Shown here: positions 1 to 6,583 of the stretch, piece after piece | Layout: each line of letters begins with the position of its first letter | Position numbering within the stretch: position 1 is the first letter of the stretch | Assembly (NCBI GenBank): GCA_946481465.1 | Contig: CAMLOC010000075.1 | Location: forward strand, 1 to 9,665 | Source: an uncultured Shinella sp. | Lineage (GTDB): Bacteria; Pseudomonadota; Alphaproteobacteria; Rhizobiales; Rhizobiaceae | DNA length: 9,665 nt | Reading direction: 5' to 3' | Program-made: the position numbers and the translations under genes | Notes under the pieces: model-generated | Seen by the model: only the letters and a program-made list of their open reading frames with translations | The model's database searches: none | What the model was told of the DNA's origin: nothing

Positions 1-854
1 CCTGCGGCAAAAACGCCCGGCACGTCCGTCGCCGTGGAATCGGGCGCTGTCCACAGATAGCCGTTCGGCTTCTGGCGCAGCTTGCCCTTGAAAAGCTCGA
101 CCGCCGGCGCATGGCCGATCGCCACGAACACGCCGTCCGTCACCATGTCGCGCGTTTCGCCGGTCTTGACGTTACGCAGCTTCGCGCCGTTGACGGAGGC
201 CGGCATCGGGGGCTTGGGATCGGCGCCGAGATATTCGACGACCTCGTGGTCCCAGATGATCTTGACATTCTCCTTGGCGAACAGCCGCTCCTGGAGGATT
301 TTTTCCGCGCGGAAACTGTCGCGGCGGTGCACGACCGTCACGGTCTTGGCGAGGTTGGAGAGGTAAAGCGCCTCTTCCACGGCCGAATTGCCGCCGCCGA
401 CCACGATGACGTCCTTGTTGCGATAGAAGAAGCCGTCGCAGGTGGCGCAGGCCGACACGCCGAAGCCCATGAACTTGTGCTCGGTGTCGATGCCGAGCCA
501 CTTGGCCTTGGCGCCCGTGGCGATGATCAGCGCGTCGGCGGTCCATTCGGTGCCGCTGTCGGTGGAGATGCGGAAGGGGCGCACGTCGAGGTCGACGTTC
601 GTCACGAGGTCGTTGACGATCTCGGCGCCGACATGCTGCGCCTGCTTGAGCATCTGCTCCATCATCCACGGGCCCTGCACCGGATCGGCATAGCCCGGAT
701 AGTTCTCCACATCCGTGGTGATCATCAGCTGGCCGCCCTGTTCCATGCCGGCGATCAGCACCGGCTCCAGCATGGCGCGGGCGGTGTAGATGGCGGCGGT
801 GTAGCCTGCGGGGCCGGAGCCGATGATCAGCACCTTGACGTGGCGGGTGGACAT
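1..854 (-). CDS. trxB: Thioredoxin-disulfide reductase, 3' end cut by window edge
   Basis: Flavoenzyme that passes electrons from NADPH through FAD and a redox-active cysteine pair to thioredoxin in the cytoplasm. 284 codons are visible; the family is usually about 315-325 residues, so roughly 35-40 C-terminal residues lie outside the window. Seen in the translation: FAD-binding GSGPAG at residues 12-17, a GGQL segment near 40-43, ATGA at 112-115, the redox motif CATC at 136-139, the NADPH-binding GGGNSAVEEA at 153-162, and HRRDSFRA at 176-183, which contacts the NADPH phosphate in the family. The visible part ends at the start of the second FAD motif region (VFAA). The ATG at 854 is chosen because a strong Shine-Dalgarno (GGAAGGAA) lies 5 nt upstream and the N-terminus matches the family. 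It is divergent from the Lrp-type gene and shares its upstream region. All catalytic motifs in view are intact. Confidence 0.97.
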   Translation of the reverse strand, partial: MSTRHVKVLIIGSGPAGYTAAIYTARAMLEPVLIAGMEQGGQLMITTDVENYPGYADPVQGPWMMEQMLKQAQHVGAEIVNDLVTNVDLDVRPFRISTDSGTEWTADALIIATGAKAKWLGIDTEHKFMGFGVSACATCDGFFYRNKDVIVVGGGNSAVEEALYLSNLAKTVTVVHRRDSFRAEKILQERLFAKENVKIIWDHEVVEYLGADPKPPMPASVNGAKLRNVKTGETRDMVTDGVFVAIGHAPAVELFKGKLRQKPNGYLWTAPDSTATDVPGVFAA

Positions 855-940
855 GGTCGTTCCTTCCGGGGTTTTCGCCCCAATGGGCCGGTTCCCGCGC
901 GAAGCGCGCGCAAGGGGCCGGCCGGCGTGTCGTTGTTCGA

Positions 941-956
941 CCTTCATTTATGAAGG
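941..956. promoter_or_regulatory. Palindrome CCTTCATTTATGAAGG over the trxB -10; candidate operator
   Basis: Perfect 7-bp inverted repeat (CCTTCAT / ATGAAGG) with a 2-bp TT spacer, AT-rich within a GC-rich background. It covers the predicted -10 box of trxB, so a protein bound here would block that promoter. The adjacent divergent gene encodes an Lrp/AsnC-type regulator, a family whose sites are roughly 15-bp partial dyads with AT-rich centres, making it the first candidate to bind. The binding itself is inference. Confidence 0.45.
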
Positions 957-974
957 GAGCGCCGCGAGTTTCAA
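946..974 (-). promoter_or_regulatory. Predicted sigma-70-type promoter of trxB
   Basis: Read on the minus strand, TTGAAA (969-974; 5/6 match to TTGACA) is followed by 16 nt and CATAAA (947-952; 4/6 match to TATAAT); shifting one base gives ATAAAT with a 17-nt spacer. The start site would fall near 940, leaving a leader of about 86 nt before the trxB ATG. The leader holds a 5-bp GC hairpin (896-908) and a small GGGG/CCCC stem (868-881) directly before the Shine-Dalgarno. Prediction from sequence alone. Confidence 0.5.
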
Positions 975-1012
975 GAGCGTGTGGCGCTTTGCCAACAGAC
1001 AAGCGATGGCGC

Positions 1013-1042
1013 GTGACATATTTGTGCCGCTTGCGGTAACAA
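1013..1042 (+). promoter_or_regulatory. Weak candidate promoter of the Lrp-type gene, with internal dyad
   Basis: GTGACA (1013-1018; 5/6 match to TTGACA), 18-nt spacer, then TAACAA (1037-1042; 3/6 match). Between and over these boxes lies an imperfect dyad, TTGT-g-CCGC-tt-GCGG-ta-ACAA (1022-1042), which could be an autoregulatory site. The -10 match is poor, so confidence is low. Confidence 0.28.
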
Positions 1043-1107
1043 TGTTGCGCTGATGCGGCGATTCGGGTCACTTCCGGTCGCCATCCTGAAAGGTTCCGAT
1101 AATTCCC

Positions 1108-1575
1108 ATGTTCCGTGCAGAACTCGACGCCATCGACATCCGTATCCTGAAGGAGCTTCAGGCCGATGGCCGGATGACCAATGTGGAGCTTGCCGCGCGC
1201 GCCGGCATCTCCGCGCCGCCGTGCCTGCGCCGCGTGCGCAAGCTGGAGGAGGCGGGCATCATCGAGGGCTATACCGCGATGCTGAACGCGCCGGCGCTCG
1301 GCTACGATCTCGTCGCCTTCTGCATGGTCGGGCTCAAGCACCAGTCGGAGGCGAACCTCAAGGCCTTCGCGGCCGCCACGGGCGAATGGCCGATGGTGCG
1401 TCAGGCCTGGATGGTCTCCGGCGACAGCGATTTCCTGCTGCACTGCGTTGCGGAGAACCTGACGCGCTTCCAGGACTTCGTCATCGAGGAACTGACCGCC
1501 AATGCGCAGGTCGATACCGTGCGCACCATGCTGACGATCCGCCAGGTCAAGAAGGTCGGGCTGGTCGAGCTTTAG
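1108..1575 (+). CDS. Lrp/AsnC-family transcriptional regulator
   Basis: 155-residue DNA-binding regulator, the usual length for the family. Residues 6-60 form the N-terminal winged helix-turn-helix: LDAIDIRILKELQADGRMTN, then the helix pair around 25-50 (VELAARAGISAPPCLRRVRK, EEAG). After a short hinge (YTAMLNAPALGYD) comes the RAM/AsnC ligand-binding domain, about 65-152, with GDSDFLLHC at 105-113 in the position of the conserved G-DYDY-L effector-site segment. Such proteins form dimers to octamers and usually respond to amino acids. The ATG at 1108 has only a distant AAAGG (14 nt upstream), but no other start keeps the HTH domain. It is divergent from trxB, and its last 29 bp overlap the convergent ELM1-type gene. 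At the comparable place in Sinorhizobium a gene is called lrp; orthology to E. coli Lrp is not claimed. Confidence 0.93.
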   Translation: MFRAELDAIDIRILKELQADGRMTNVELAARAGISAPPCLRRVRKLEEAGIIEGYTAMLNAPALGYDLVAFCMVGLKHQSEANLKAFAAATGEWPMVRQAWMVSGDSDFLLHCVAENLTRFQDFVIEELTANAQVDTVRTMLTIRQVKKVGLVEL

Positions 1576-2530
1576 ACAGTCTCCAGCGTTTCAGGATCTC
1601 CTCCGCCAGCCCCGGCGTCGAATTGACCGGGCTGCCGCGGCCGTGCGCGGGCGCGTCCGGGAACCGGCCGATGACGGCCTCGCTTGACAGGGCGGCGATC
1701 AGGCTGTCGATCTTCGGATGGCCGCCGGAGGGGTGGAAGAGCTGCACCGGCACGCCGAGCGCGGCCGCCTCGCCGATCATGTTGGTCGAATCGGCCGTGA
1801 CGACGATCTCGTCGGCCCAGGCGAGATAGGCGAGCAACGGGTTCCTCCCCGCGCCGTCCCAAAGGTGCACGCCGGGGCGATTTGCGAGTCCCGCCAAGGC
1901 CTTGGCGAGCAGGGCTGGCGTGCGGCGCGAAGTCGTTATCATCAGCCCGCAGCCGTCTTCACATTTTGCTTTAAGGCCCTCAAGGAACCGGTCGATATCG
2001 GCCTCGGTGAAACGATGGTGCCGGCCGTTGCCGCCGACGAGCACGGCGACCCTCGGTGCGGGCAGGGGGGCGAGCACGTCCGCAAACGCGGCATGCGCCT
2101 CCGCCAGCCGCTCCGGCAGAAGGCGGTTGGGGGCAGTGATGACGACGAGGACGTTGCTGCCGCGCGGCGCGTCGTGCTGCTGCACGATGAGGAGGTCCGC
2201 GCCGTGCCGCCGGGTGCGGGGATCCTTGAAGAGCACGCAGAAGGTCGAGGGCGACAGCGCCTTCAGCCGGCGAAGATAGGGCACCGCCCGCCGGCCGGTG
2301 GCAAGGCAGATCTCCGGAAAGGGCGGGGCGAGCGGCGAGCCCGCCTTCGACGGCGCGTCCTTCGGGTCGACCGGCCCCCAGGGCATCAGCCAGGTGAAGG
2401 CCTGCCGCGGCGCCACATGCCGCAGGATGGGCTCTGCCCCCATGGCCTCCGCAAGGCCGATCAGCGGCTGCTCGTCGCCGGCCTTGCCGTCGGTCAGGAC
2501 CCAGACGACGGGAGGGGCGCCCGTCGCCAT
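1547..2530 (-). CDS. Mitochondrial-fission ELM1 family protein (DUF1022/COG3660)
   Basis: 327-residue protein of the ELM1 family, named after a plant mitochondrial fission protein; the bacterial members have no settled biochemical role. Visible family features: N-terminal VWVLTDGKAGDEQPLIGLAEA (about 9-29), ATGRR at 77-81, a central LVGGNGR at 164-170, TTSRRTP at 199-205, and the C-terminal TADSTNMIGEAAALG (245-259) followed by a VPVQLFHP-type strand. The two-lobed pattern, with a nucleotide-sugar-like site in the second half, resembles GT-B glycosyltransferases; this is inference. No signal peptide or membrane segment is seen. It starts 1 nt after the stop of the double GT4 gene (TGA-G-ATG), implying translational coupling and a role in the same glycan pathway. 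Its 3' end overlaps the 3' end of the Lrp-type gene by 29 bp. Confidence 0.88.
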   Translation of the reverse strand: MATGAPPVVWVLTDGKAGDEQPLIGLAEAMGAEPILRHVAPRQAFTWLMPWGPVDPKDAPSKAGSPLAPPFPEICLATGRRAVPYLRRLKALSPSTFCVLFKDPRTRRHGADLLIVQQHDAPRGSNVLVVITAPNRLLPERLAEAHAAFADVLAPLPAPRVAVLVGGNGRHHRFTEADIDRFLEGLKAKCEDGCGLMITTSRRTPALLAKALAGLANRPGVHLWDGAGRNPLLAYLAWADEIVVTADSTNMIGEAAALGVPVQLFHPSGGHPKIDSLIAALSSEAVIGRFPDAPAHGRGSPVNSTPGLAEEILKRWRLSKARPARPS

Positions 2531-2531
2531 C

Positions 2532-4763
2532 TCAGCGCCGCGGCTCCGCCATCAGCCGTTCATAGGCGGAAAACTCCTTCTCCAGCATCTGTCGGGTGGT
2601 GAAGTTGGCCAGCACATGCGCCCGGCCGTTCGCGCCCATGGCCTTCAGGCGCTCCGGGTCGGAAAGCGCGTCTTCCAGCGCGGCGGCAAGGGCCGTTGCG
2701 TCGCCGGGCGGCACGAGCCAGCCGGTGACGCCGGGCAGCACCGTCTCGCGGCTGCCGCCGTGATCGGTGGCGATGACGGGCGTGCCCATCGCCTGCGCCT
2801 CGATTGCGGCGCGGCCGAAGGCTTCGGGATCCGTCGAGGCGGAAACGGCAAGGTCCGCGGCTGCGAGAACGGCGGGAATATCCCGCCGGCTGCCGGTGAA
2901 GGTGACGCGGCCGTCGAGGCCGAGGCGCGCCATGTCGCGCTGAAGCTCGGCGACCAGCGCCTCCGAGCCGCCGCCGACGAAGGCGAGGCGAAGATCGGGA
3001 CGGTCGAGCCGGGCGGCGGCCTCCAGCAGCACGGCATGGCCCTTCCACCGCGTGACGCGGCCGACCATCACCACCAGCGGGCCGTGTTCCGTGGCGCCGA
3101 GCTCGTCGCGCAGGACGGCCCGCGTTTCGGCCGGAATGGCTGCGGGATCGAAGAGGCCGGGCTCGACGCCGCGCGGGGCGACGACCACGCGGGCCGGCGG
3201 AAAGCCGTAGACCTTCGTGATGTGGTCGCGAATGAACTGCGAGTTGGCGATGACCAGCGGCACGCGCAGCATGGCGCTGTTGTAGAAACGCTTCAGGGCG
3301 TTGCCGTGGCTGTAGACGCCGTGGAAGGTCGTGACGAACCGCACGGGTCGCCGCGCCAGACGGCAGGCGAGGAGGCCGACCCAGGCCGGCACACGGCTGC
3401 GGGCGTGGATGATGTCGATGCTCTCGGCATCGACCAGCCGCGCGACGGCCCGCGCGGCGGAAACGGCGGAAAAGGGCGATTTCTTCCCGACCGGCAGCGT
3501 GATGTGCCGGGCGCCCGCCGCCTCGGCGGCGGCGACGAGCGGGCCACCCGCGCTGGCGATCCAGTTCGGCAGGCCGCGTTCGCCGAGATGGCCGGCCATT
3601 TCCACGGCGCTGCGCTCCACGCCGCCGTCGCCGAGGGCGGGCAGGAGCTGGAGGACGCGGGGTCCGGCGGCCGTCTTTCCCGCCTGCGGAGGCGTCAGGA
3701 AATCCGCGATCTTGTGCTGCCAGGTCTGTTCGCGGGCATGGCGGGCGGCGTTTTCGCCGAGCCGCAGCCGGAGGTCGCGCTCCCCGAGAAGCCTGTCCAG
3801 CGCCGCCGTCACGGAGGCGGGATCGGCGCCGTCGCATAGAAGCCCCGTCTTGCCGTCGAGCACGGCGTCCGCCGCGCCGCCCTCGCGGCCGGCAAGGCCG
3901 GGCACGCCGTACCAGGCGGCCTCCAGATAGACGAGGCCGAAGCCCTCGACGGAGTTGCCCTCGCGCCGCGCCGGCATGGCGAAGACGTCGGCAAGCGCCA
4001 GAATGGCCGCCTTCTCGGCATCCAGCACGCGGCCGTGGAAGATCACCCTTTCGGCGAGGCCGGCGTCTTTTGCCAGGCTTTCGAGCCGGGCGCGGTCAGC
4101 GCCGTCGCCGGCGACGTGCAGCGTCAGGCCGGGATAGGCCGGGTGCAGCGCCGCGACGGCCTCGATCAGCCGGTCGACGCCCTTGCGCGGCTCCAGCCGG
4201 CAGAGCGTCACGACATGCGGTCCGTCGCCATGGCTCGCCCGCAGTGCCGCCAGCTGGCCGGGATCGGCGGCGGCCTGCGCCGGCACGGTGGGGGTGACGG
4301 TGCGCAGCCGGCCGGCCGCCACATAGGGCGCGGCAAGGCCGGCGGTGAAGCCGGAATTGGCGATGACGTCCTGGGCTTTGGCCATCGCTGCGCGAATGCG
4401 CTGCGCCTTGCGCGGCGTGGGGGCGGCGGGAAACTCCATGCCATGGGCAAGCACGGTGACCGGGACGGTGTCCACGCCGAGGTTCTCGACGCTCTTCCAG
4501 GTGTCGGCGATGATCCGGTCGAACGCGCCGGAGCGCGCGAGGCGGGCCGCTTCCCGCGCCTTCAGCCGGCGCCGCAGCGGCTTCCAGCCGGAGAAACGCG
4601 TGATGCGGTAGGGGCGGTCTTTGTCGCCGGCGTCGGGCGCGCCGTCGGCCAGCACGGTGACGGCATGGCCGGCCTCCTGCAAGGCCAGCGCCATCGAGCC
4701 CATCATGTTCTCGATCCCGCCGACGACGGGGGGGAAGCATTGCGTGAGGATGAGGATGTTCAT
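2532..4763 (-). CDS. Tandem GT4-GT4 fused glycosyltransferase
   Basis: 743-residue protein, about twice the usual GT4 length, with two full GT-B modules in one frame. Module 1 (about 1-355) opens with ILTQCFPPVVGGIEN, has the donor-site segment CRLEPRKGVDRLIEA (188-202; R189, K194) and an EX7E motif E273-E281 (EGFGLVYLE). Module 2 (about 368-735) opens with RVLQLLPALGDGGVERS, has HARSRVPAW (453-461), GRVTRWKG (568-575; K574) and EX7E E647-E655 (EAFGRAAIE), then TPVIATDHGGSRE. Both modules keep the residues expected for retaining transferases using nucleotide sugars. The join is only about 12 residues (TPPQAGKTAAGP), with no ATG, GTG or TTG there that could start a separate second protein. The ATG at 4763 is the only start at the first strand; no clear Shine-Dalgarno precedes it. 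It likely acts on the cytoplasmic face of the inner membrane in LPS or other surface polysaccharide assembly. Donor and acceptor are unknown. Confidence 0.92.
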   Translation of the reverse strand: MNILILTQCFPPVVGGIENMMGSMALALQEAGHAVTVLADGAPDAGDKDRPYRITRFSGWKPLRRRLKAREAARLARSGAFDRIIADTWKSVENLGVDTVPVTVLAHGMEFPAAPTPRKAQRIRAAMAKAQDVIANSGFTAGLAAPYVAAGRLRTVTPTVPAQAAADPGQLAALRASHGDGPHVVTLCRLEPRKGVDRLIEAVAALHPAYPGLTLHVAGDGADRARLESLAKDAGLAERVIFHGRVLDAEKAAILALADVFAMPARREGNSVEGFGLVYLEAAWYGVPGLAGREGGAADAVLDGKTGLLCDGADPASVTAALDRLLGERDLRLRLGENAARHAREQTWQHKIADFLTPPQAGKTAAGPRVLQLLPALGDGGVERSAVEMAGHLGERGLPNWIASAGGPLVAAAEAAGARHITLPVGKKSPFSAVSAARAVARLVDAESIDIIHARSRVPAWVGLLACRLARRPVRFVTTFHGVYSHGNALKRFYNSAMLRVPLVIANSQFIRDHITKVYGFPPARVVVAPRGVEPGLFDPAAIPAETRAVLRDELGATEHGPLVVMVGRVTRWKGHAVLLEAAARLDRPDLRLAFVGGGSEALVAELQRDMARLGLDGRVTFTGSRRDIPAVLAAADLAVSASTDPEAFGRAAIEAQAMGTPVIATDHGGSRETVLPGVTGWLVPPGDATALAAALEDALSDPERLKAMGANGRAHVLANFTTRQMLEKEFSAYERLMAEPRR

Positions 4764-4833
4764 GGGATGCAGGGGCTCGAAAATGCGGCAGGGTCGCGGA
4801 ACTCCTATCACCGCCGGCCGATATGGTCTATGG

Positions 4834-4858
4834 AGGCGCCGGCGCCCGATTGGCGCCT
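4834..4858. repeat. GGCGCC-rich hairpin in the divergent glycosyltransferase gap
   Basis: AGGCGCC (4834-4840) pairs with GGCGCCT (4852-4858), and the stem extends outward by a wobble and a G-C pair (4832/4860). GGCGCC occurs three times, and 4835-4846 is itself a 12-bp perfect palindrome. It lies just before the GGAG ribosome-binding site of the plus-strand gene, inside the 114-bp gap between two divergent genes. It may affect expression; no function is shown. Confidence 0.4.
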
Positions 4859-4877
4859 TCCAGTGGAGATGATGCGG

Positions 4878-5609
4878 ATGCAGACGATCGTATGCATGAA
4901 ATGGGGCACGCGCTATCCGGCGGACTATGTCAACCGTTTGTGGTCCATGATCAAGCGCAACACGGTTCGCCCGACGCGGCTCGTCTGCTTCACGGAGGAT
5001 GCCGAGGGCATCGATCCCGCGGTCGCCGTCTTCCCGCTGCCGCCGATCACCATTCCCGAGCGGGTCGCCTGGAAGCCCTGGCGCAAGATCTCGCTGTTCC
5101 AGGCGCCGCTGGCCGATCTCGAGGGCGATGTGCTGTTCGTCGATCTCGATGTGGTCATCACCGGGCCGCTCGACGATTTCTTCGATTATGCGCCGGGTAA
5201 GTTCTGCATCGCCGAGAACTGGACGCAGCCCGGCCAGGGCATCGGCAACACCTCGGTCTATCGCTGGACGGTCGGCACCAATACGCACATCTACGACGAT
5301 TTCATCCGCGACCCGGATGCCAAGGTAAACAAGCACACGATCTCGCAGCGCTATGTTTCCGCCGCCGTCGACAACATGACCTACTGGCCGGCGGAATGGT
5401 GCGTCAGCTTCAAGCACACGCTGCTGCCGCGCTGGCCGCTGAACTTCTTCAAGGACGTGCCGCTGCCCTCCGGCACCCGCATCGTCGCCTTCACCGGCAA
5501 GCCCGATCCCGACGAGGCCGTGATCGGCCAGTGGCCGGTGAAGGCCTGGTGGAAGAAGGCCTACAAGCACGTCCGGCCGACGCGCTGGATCGACGAGAAC
5601 TGGCGCTGA
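4878..5609 (+). CDS. GT-A-type glycosyltransferase-like protein with DxD motif
   Basis: 243-residue protein. The N-terminal strand QTIVCMKWGTRYPADYVNRL (2-21) is followed by TRLVCFTED (33-41). The key motif is LFVDLDVVITGPLDDFFDY (86-104), in which D89-L90-D91 is the metal/nucleotide-sugar-binding DxD. The C-terminal AFTGKPDPDE (204-213) recalls the H-F-x-G-x-x-K-P segment of GT8-like enzymes, and the tail is rich in Trp, Lys and Arg. This suggests a GT-A fold enzyme using a nucleotide sugar; donor and acceptor cannot be read. The ATG at 4878 is chosen because GGAG (4865-4868) lies 9 nt upstream. In-frame ATGs at 4869 and 4872 sit too close to it, and one at 4830 lies in the hairpin region without a Shine-Dalgarno. 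It is divergent from the double GT4 gene and convergent with fcl (38-bp gap). No signal peptide is seen. Confidence 0.85.
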   Translation: MQTIVCMKWGTRYPADYVNRLWSMIKRNTVRPTRLVCFTEDAEGIDPAVAVFPLPPITIPERVAWKPWRKISLFQAPLADLEGDVLFVDLDVVITGPLDDFFDYAPGKFCIAENWTQPGQGIGNTSVYRWTVGTNTHIYDDFIRDPDAKVNKHTISQRYVSAAVDNMTYWPAEWCVSFKHTLLPRWPLNFFKDVPLPSGTRIVAFTGKPDPDEAVIGQWPVKAWWKKAYKHVRPTRWIDENWR

Positions 5610-5647
5610 GGCGCGCCACGTCCCCGATTTCCTGATGCTGCGCCCCT

Positions 5648-6583
5648 CTATTGCTTGAGGGTCTCGAGATACCAGCGATAGGCGCGGTCGATGCCCTCGC
5701 GCAGCGCGGTGGCGGGCTTCCAGCCCATCGCCGCCAGCTTGGCGTTCGACATCAGCTTGCGCGGCGTGCCGTCCGGCTTCGAAGGGTCGGTGTCGATGCG
5801 GCCCGTAAAGCCGACGACCTCGGCGACGAGCCTCATCAGGTCGAGAATGGCAATATCCTCGCCCGAGCCGACATTGACGTGCTCGTAGTCCTCGTAGTGC
5901 TTGAGCAGGAAGACCAGCGCATCGGCGCAATCCTCGCTGAACAGGAATTCGCGGCGCGGCGAGCCGCTGCCCCAGATCGTCACATGGTCGAGGCCGGCAA
6001 GCTTCGCCTCATGCGCCTTGCGGATCAGCGCCGGCAGCACATGGCTGGTCTGAAGGTCGAAATTGTCGTTCGGGCCGTAGAGATTGGTCGGCATGGCCGA
6101 GATGAAGCGGGCGCCGTGCTGCTTCATATAGGCCTGGCAAAGCTTGATGCCGGCGATCTTGGCGATGGCGTACCATTCGTTGGTCGGCTCCAGCGCGCCC
6201 GTCAGCAGCGAGCTTTCTTCGATCGGCTGGTCGGCGAATTTCGGATAGATGCAGCTCGAACCGAGGAAGAGCAGTTTTTCGACGCCCGCCTCATGGGCGG
6301 ATTTGATGACGTTCAGCTCCATCGTGAGGTTGCGCTGGAGGAACTCCACGGGCTCACGGTCATTGGCGAGAATGCCGCCGACCTTCGCTGCCGCCATCAC
6401 CACGGCCTGCGGCCGCTCGGCCGTAAAGAAGCGCTCGACATCCGCCTGGCGCTCCAGGTTCACCGTATCGCGCGGGGCGGTCAGCACCGTGCAGTTCTCC
6501 GCCGCCAGACGCTTGACGACGGCGCTGCCGACCATGCCGCGATGACCGGCGACGAAGACGCGTTTTCCCTGAAGGTCGTACAT
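5648..6583 (-). CDS. fcl: GDP-L-fucose synthase
   Basis: Bifunctional epimerase/reductase that converts GDP-4-keto-6-deoxy-mannose to GDP-L-fucose with NADPH; cytoplasmic short-chain dehydrogenase fold. 311 residues, close to the family norm (about 310-320). The Rossmann motif GHRGMVG is at 13-19. Active-site residues fall at the E. coli positions plus two: S109 and C111 in GSSCIYP, Y138 and K142 in YAIAK, and H181 in the TSHVLPALI segment. The C-terminal substrate region includes PRREFLFSED (209-218) and VNVGSGEDI (237-245). The start ATG directly follows the gmd stop (TGAATG, no gap), with AAGGG about 10 nt upstream inside gmd, so the two are coupled. The stop is TAG. Rhizobial homologues are also called nolK, but nothing here points to Nod factor genes. 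Confidence 0.96.
   Translation of the reverse strand: MYDLQGKRVFVAGHRGMVGSAVVKRLAAENCTVLTAPRDTVNLERQADVERFFTAERPQAVVMAAAKVGGILANDREPVEFLQRNLTMELNVIKSAHEAGVEKLLFLGSSCIYPKFADQPIEESSLLTGALEPTNEWYAIAKIAGIKLCQAYMKQHGARFISAMPTNLYGPNDNFDLQTSHVLPALIRKAHEAKLAGLDHVTIWGSGSPRREFLFSEDCADALVFLLKHYEDYEHVNVGSGEDIAILDLMRLVAEVVGFTGRIDTDPSKPDGTPRKLMSNAKLAAMGWKPATALREGIDRAYRWYLETLKQ

Noticed and set aside
111..953. 280-codon plus-strand open frame antisense to trxB
   Set aside because: His/Asp/Gly/Ala-rich shadow of trxB with no ribosome-binding site or domain.
172..1443. 423-codon minus-strand open frame over trxB and the regulator
   Set aside because: Out of frame with trxB, whose complete motifs lie in another minus frame; the regulator is clear on the plus strand.
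2298..3839. 513-codon plus-strand open frame opposite the GT4 fusion
   Set aside because: Codon-bias shadow; no domain, Gly/Arg/Ala-rich, while the minus strand encodes intact GT4 motifs.
4764..5930. 389-codon upstream extension of the GT4 fusion frame, antisense to the GT-A gene and the end of fcl
   Set aside because: The extension shows no glycosyltransferase features and opposes real coding sequence; the protein clearly begins with MNILILTQCFPP at 4763.
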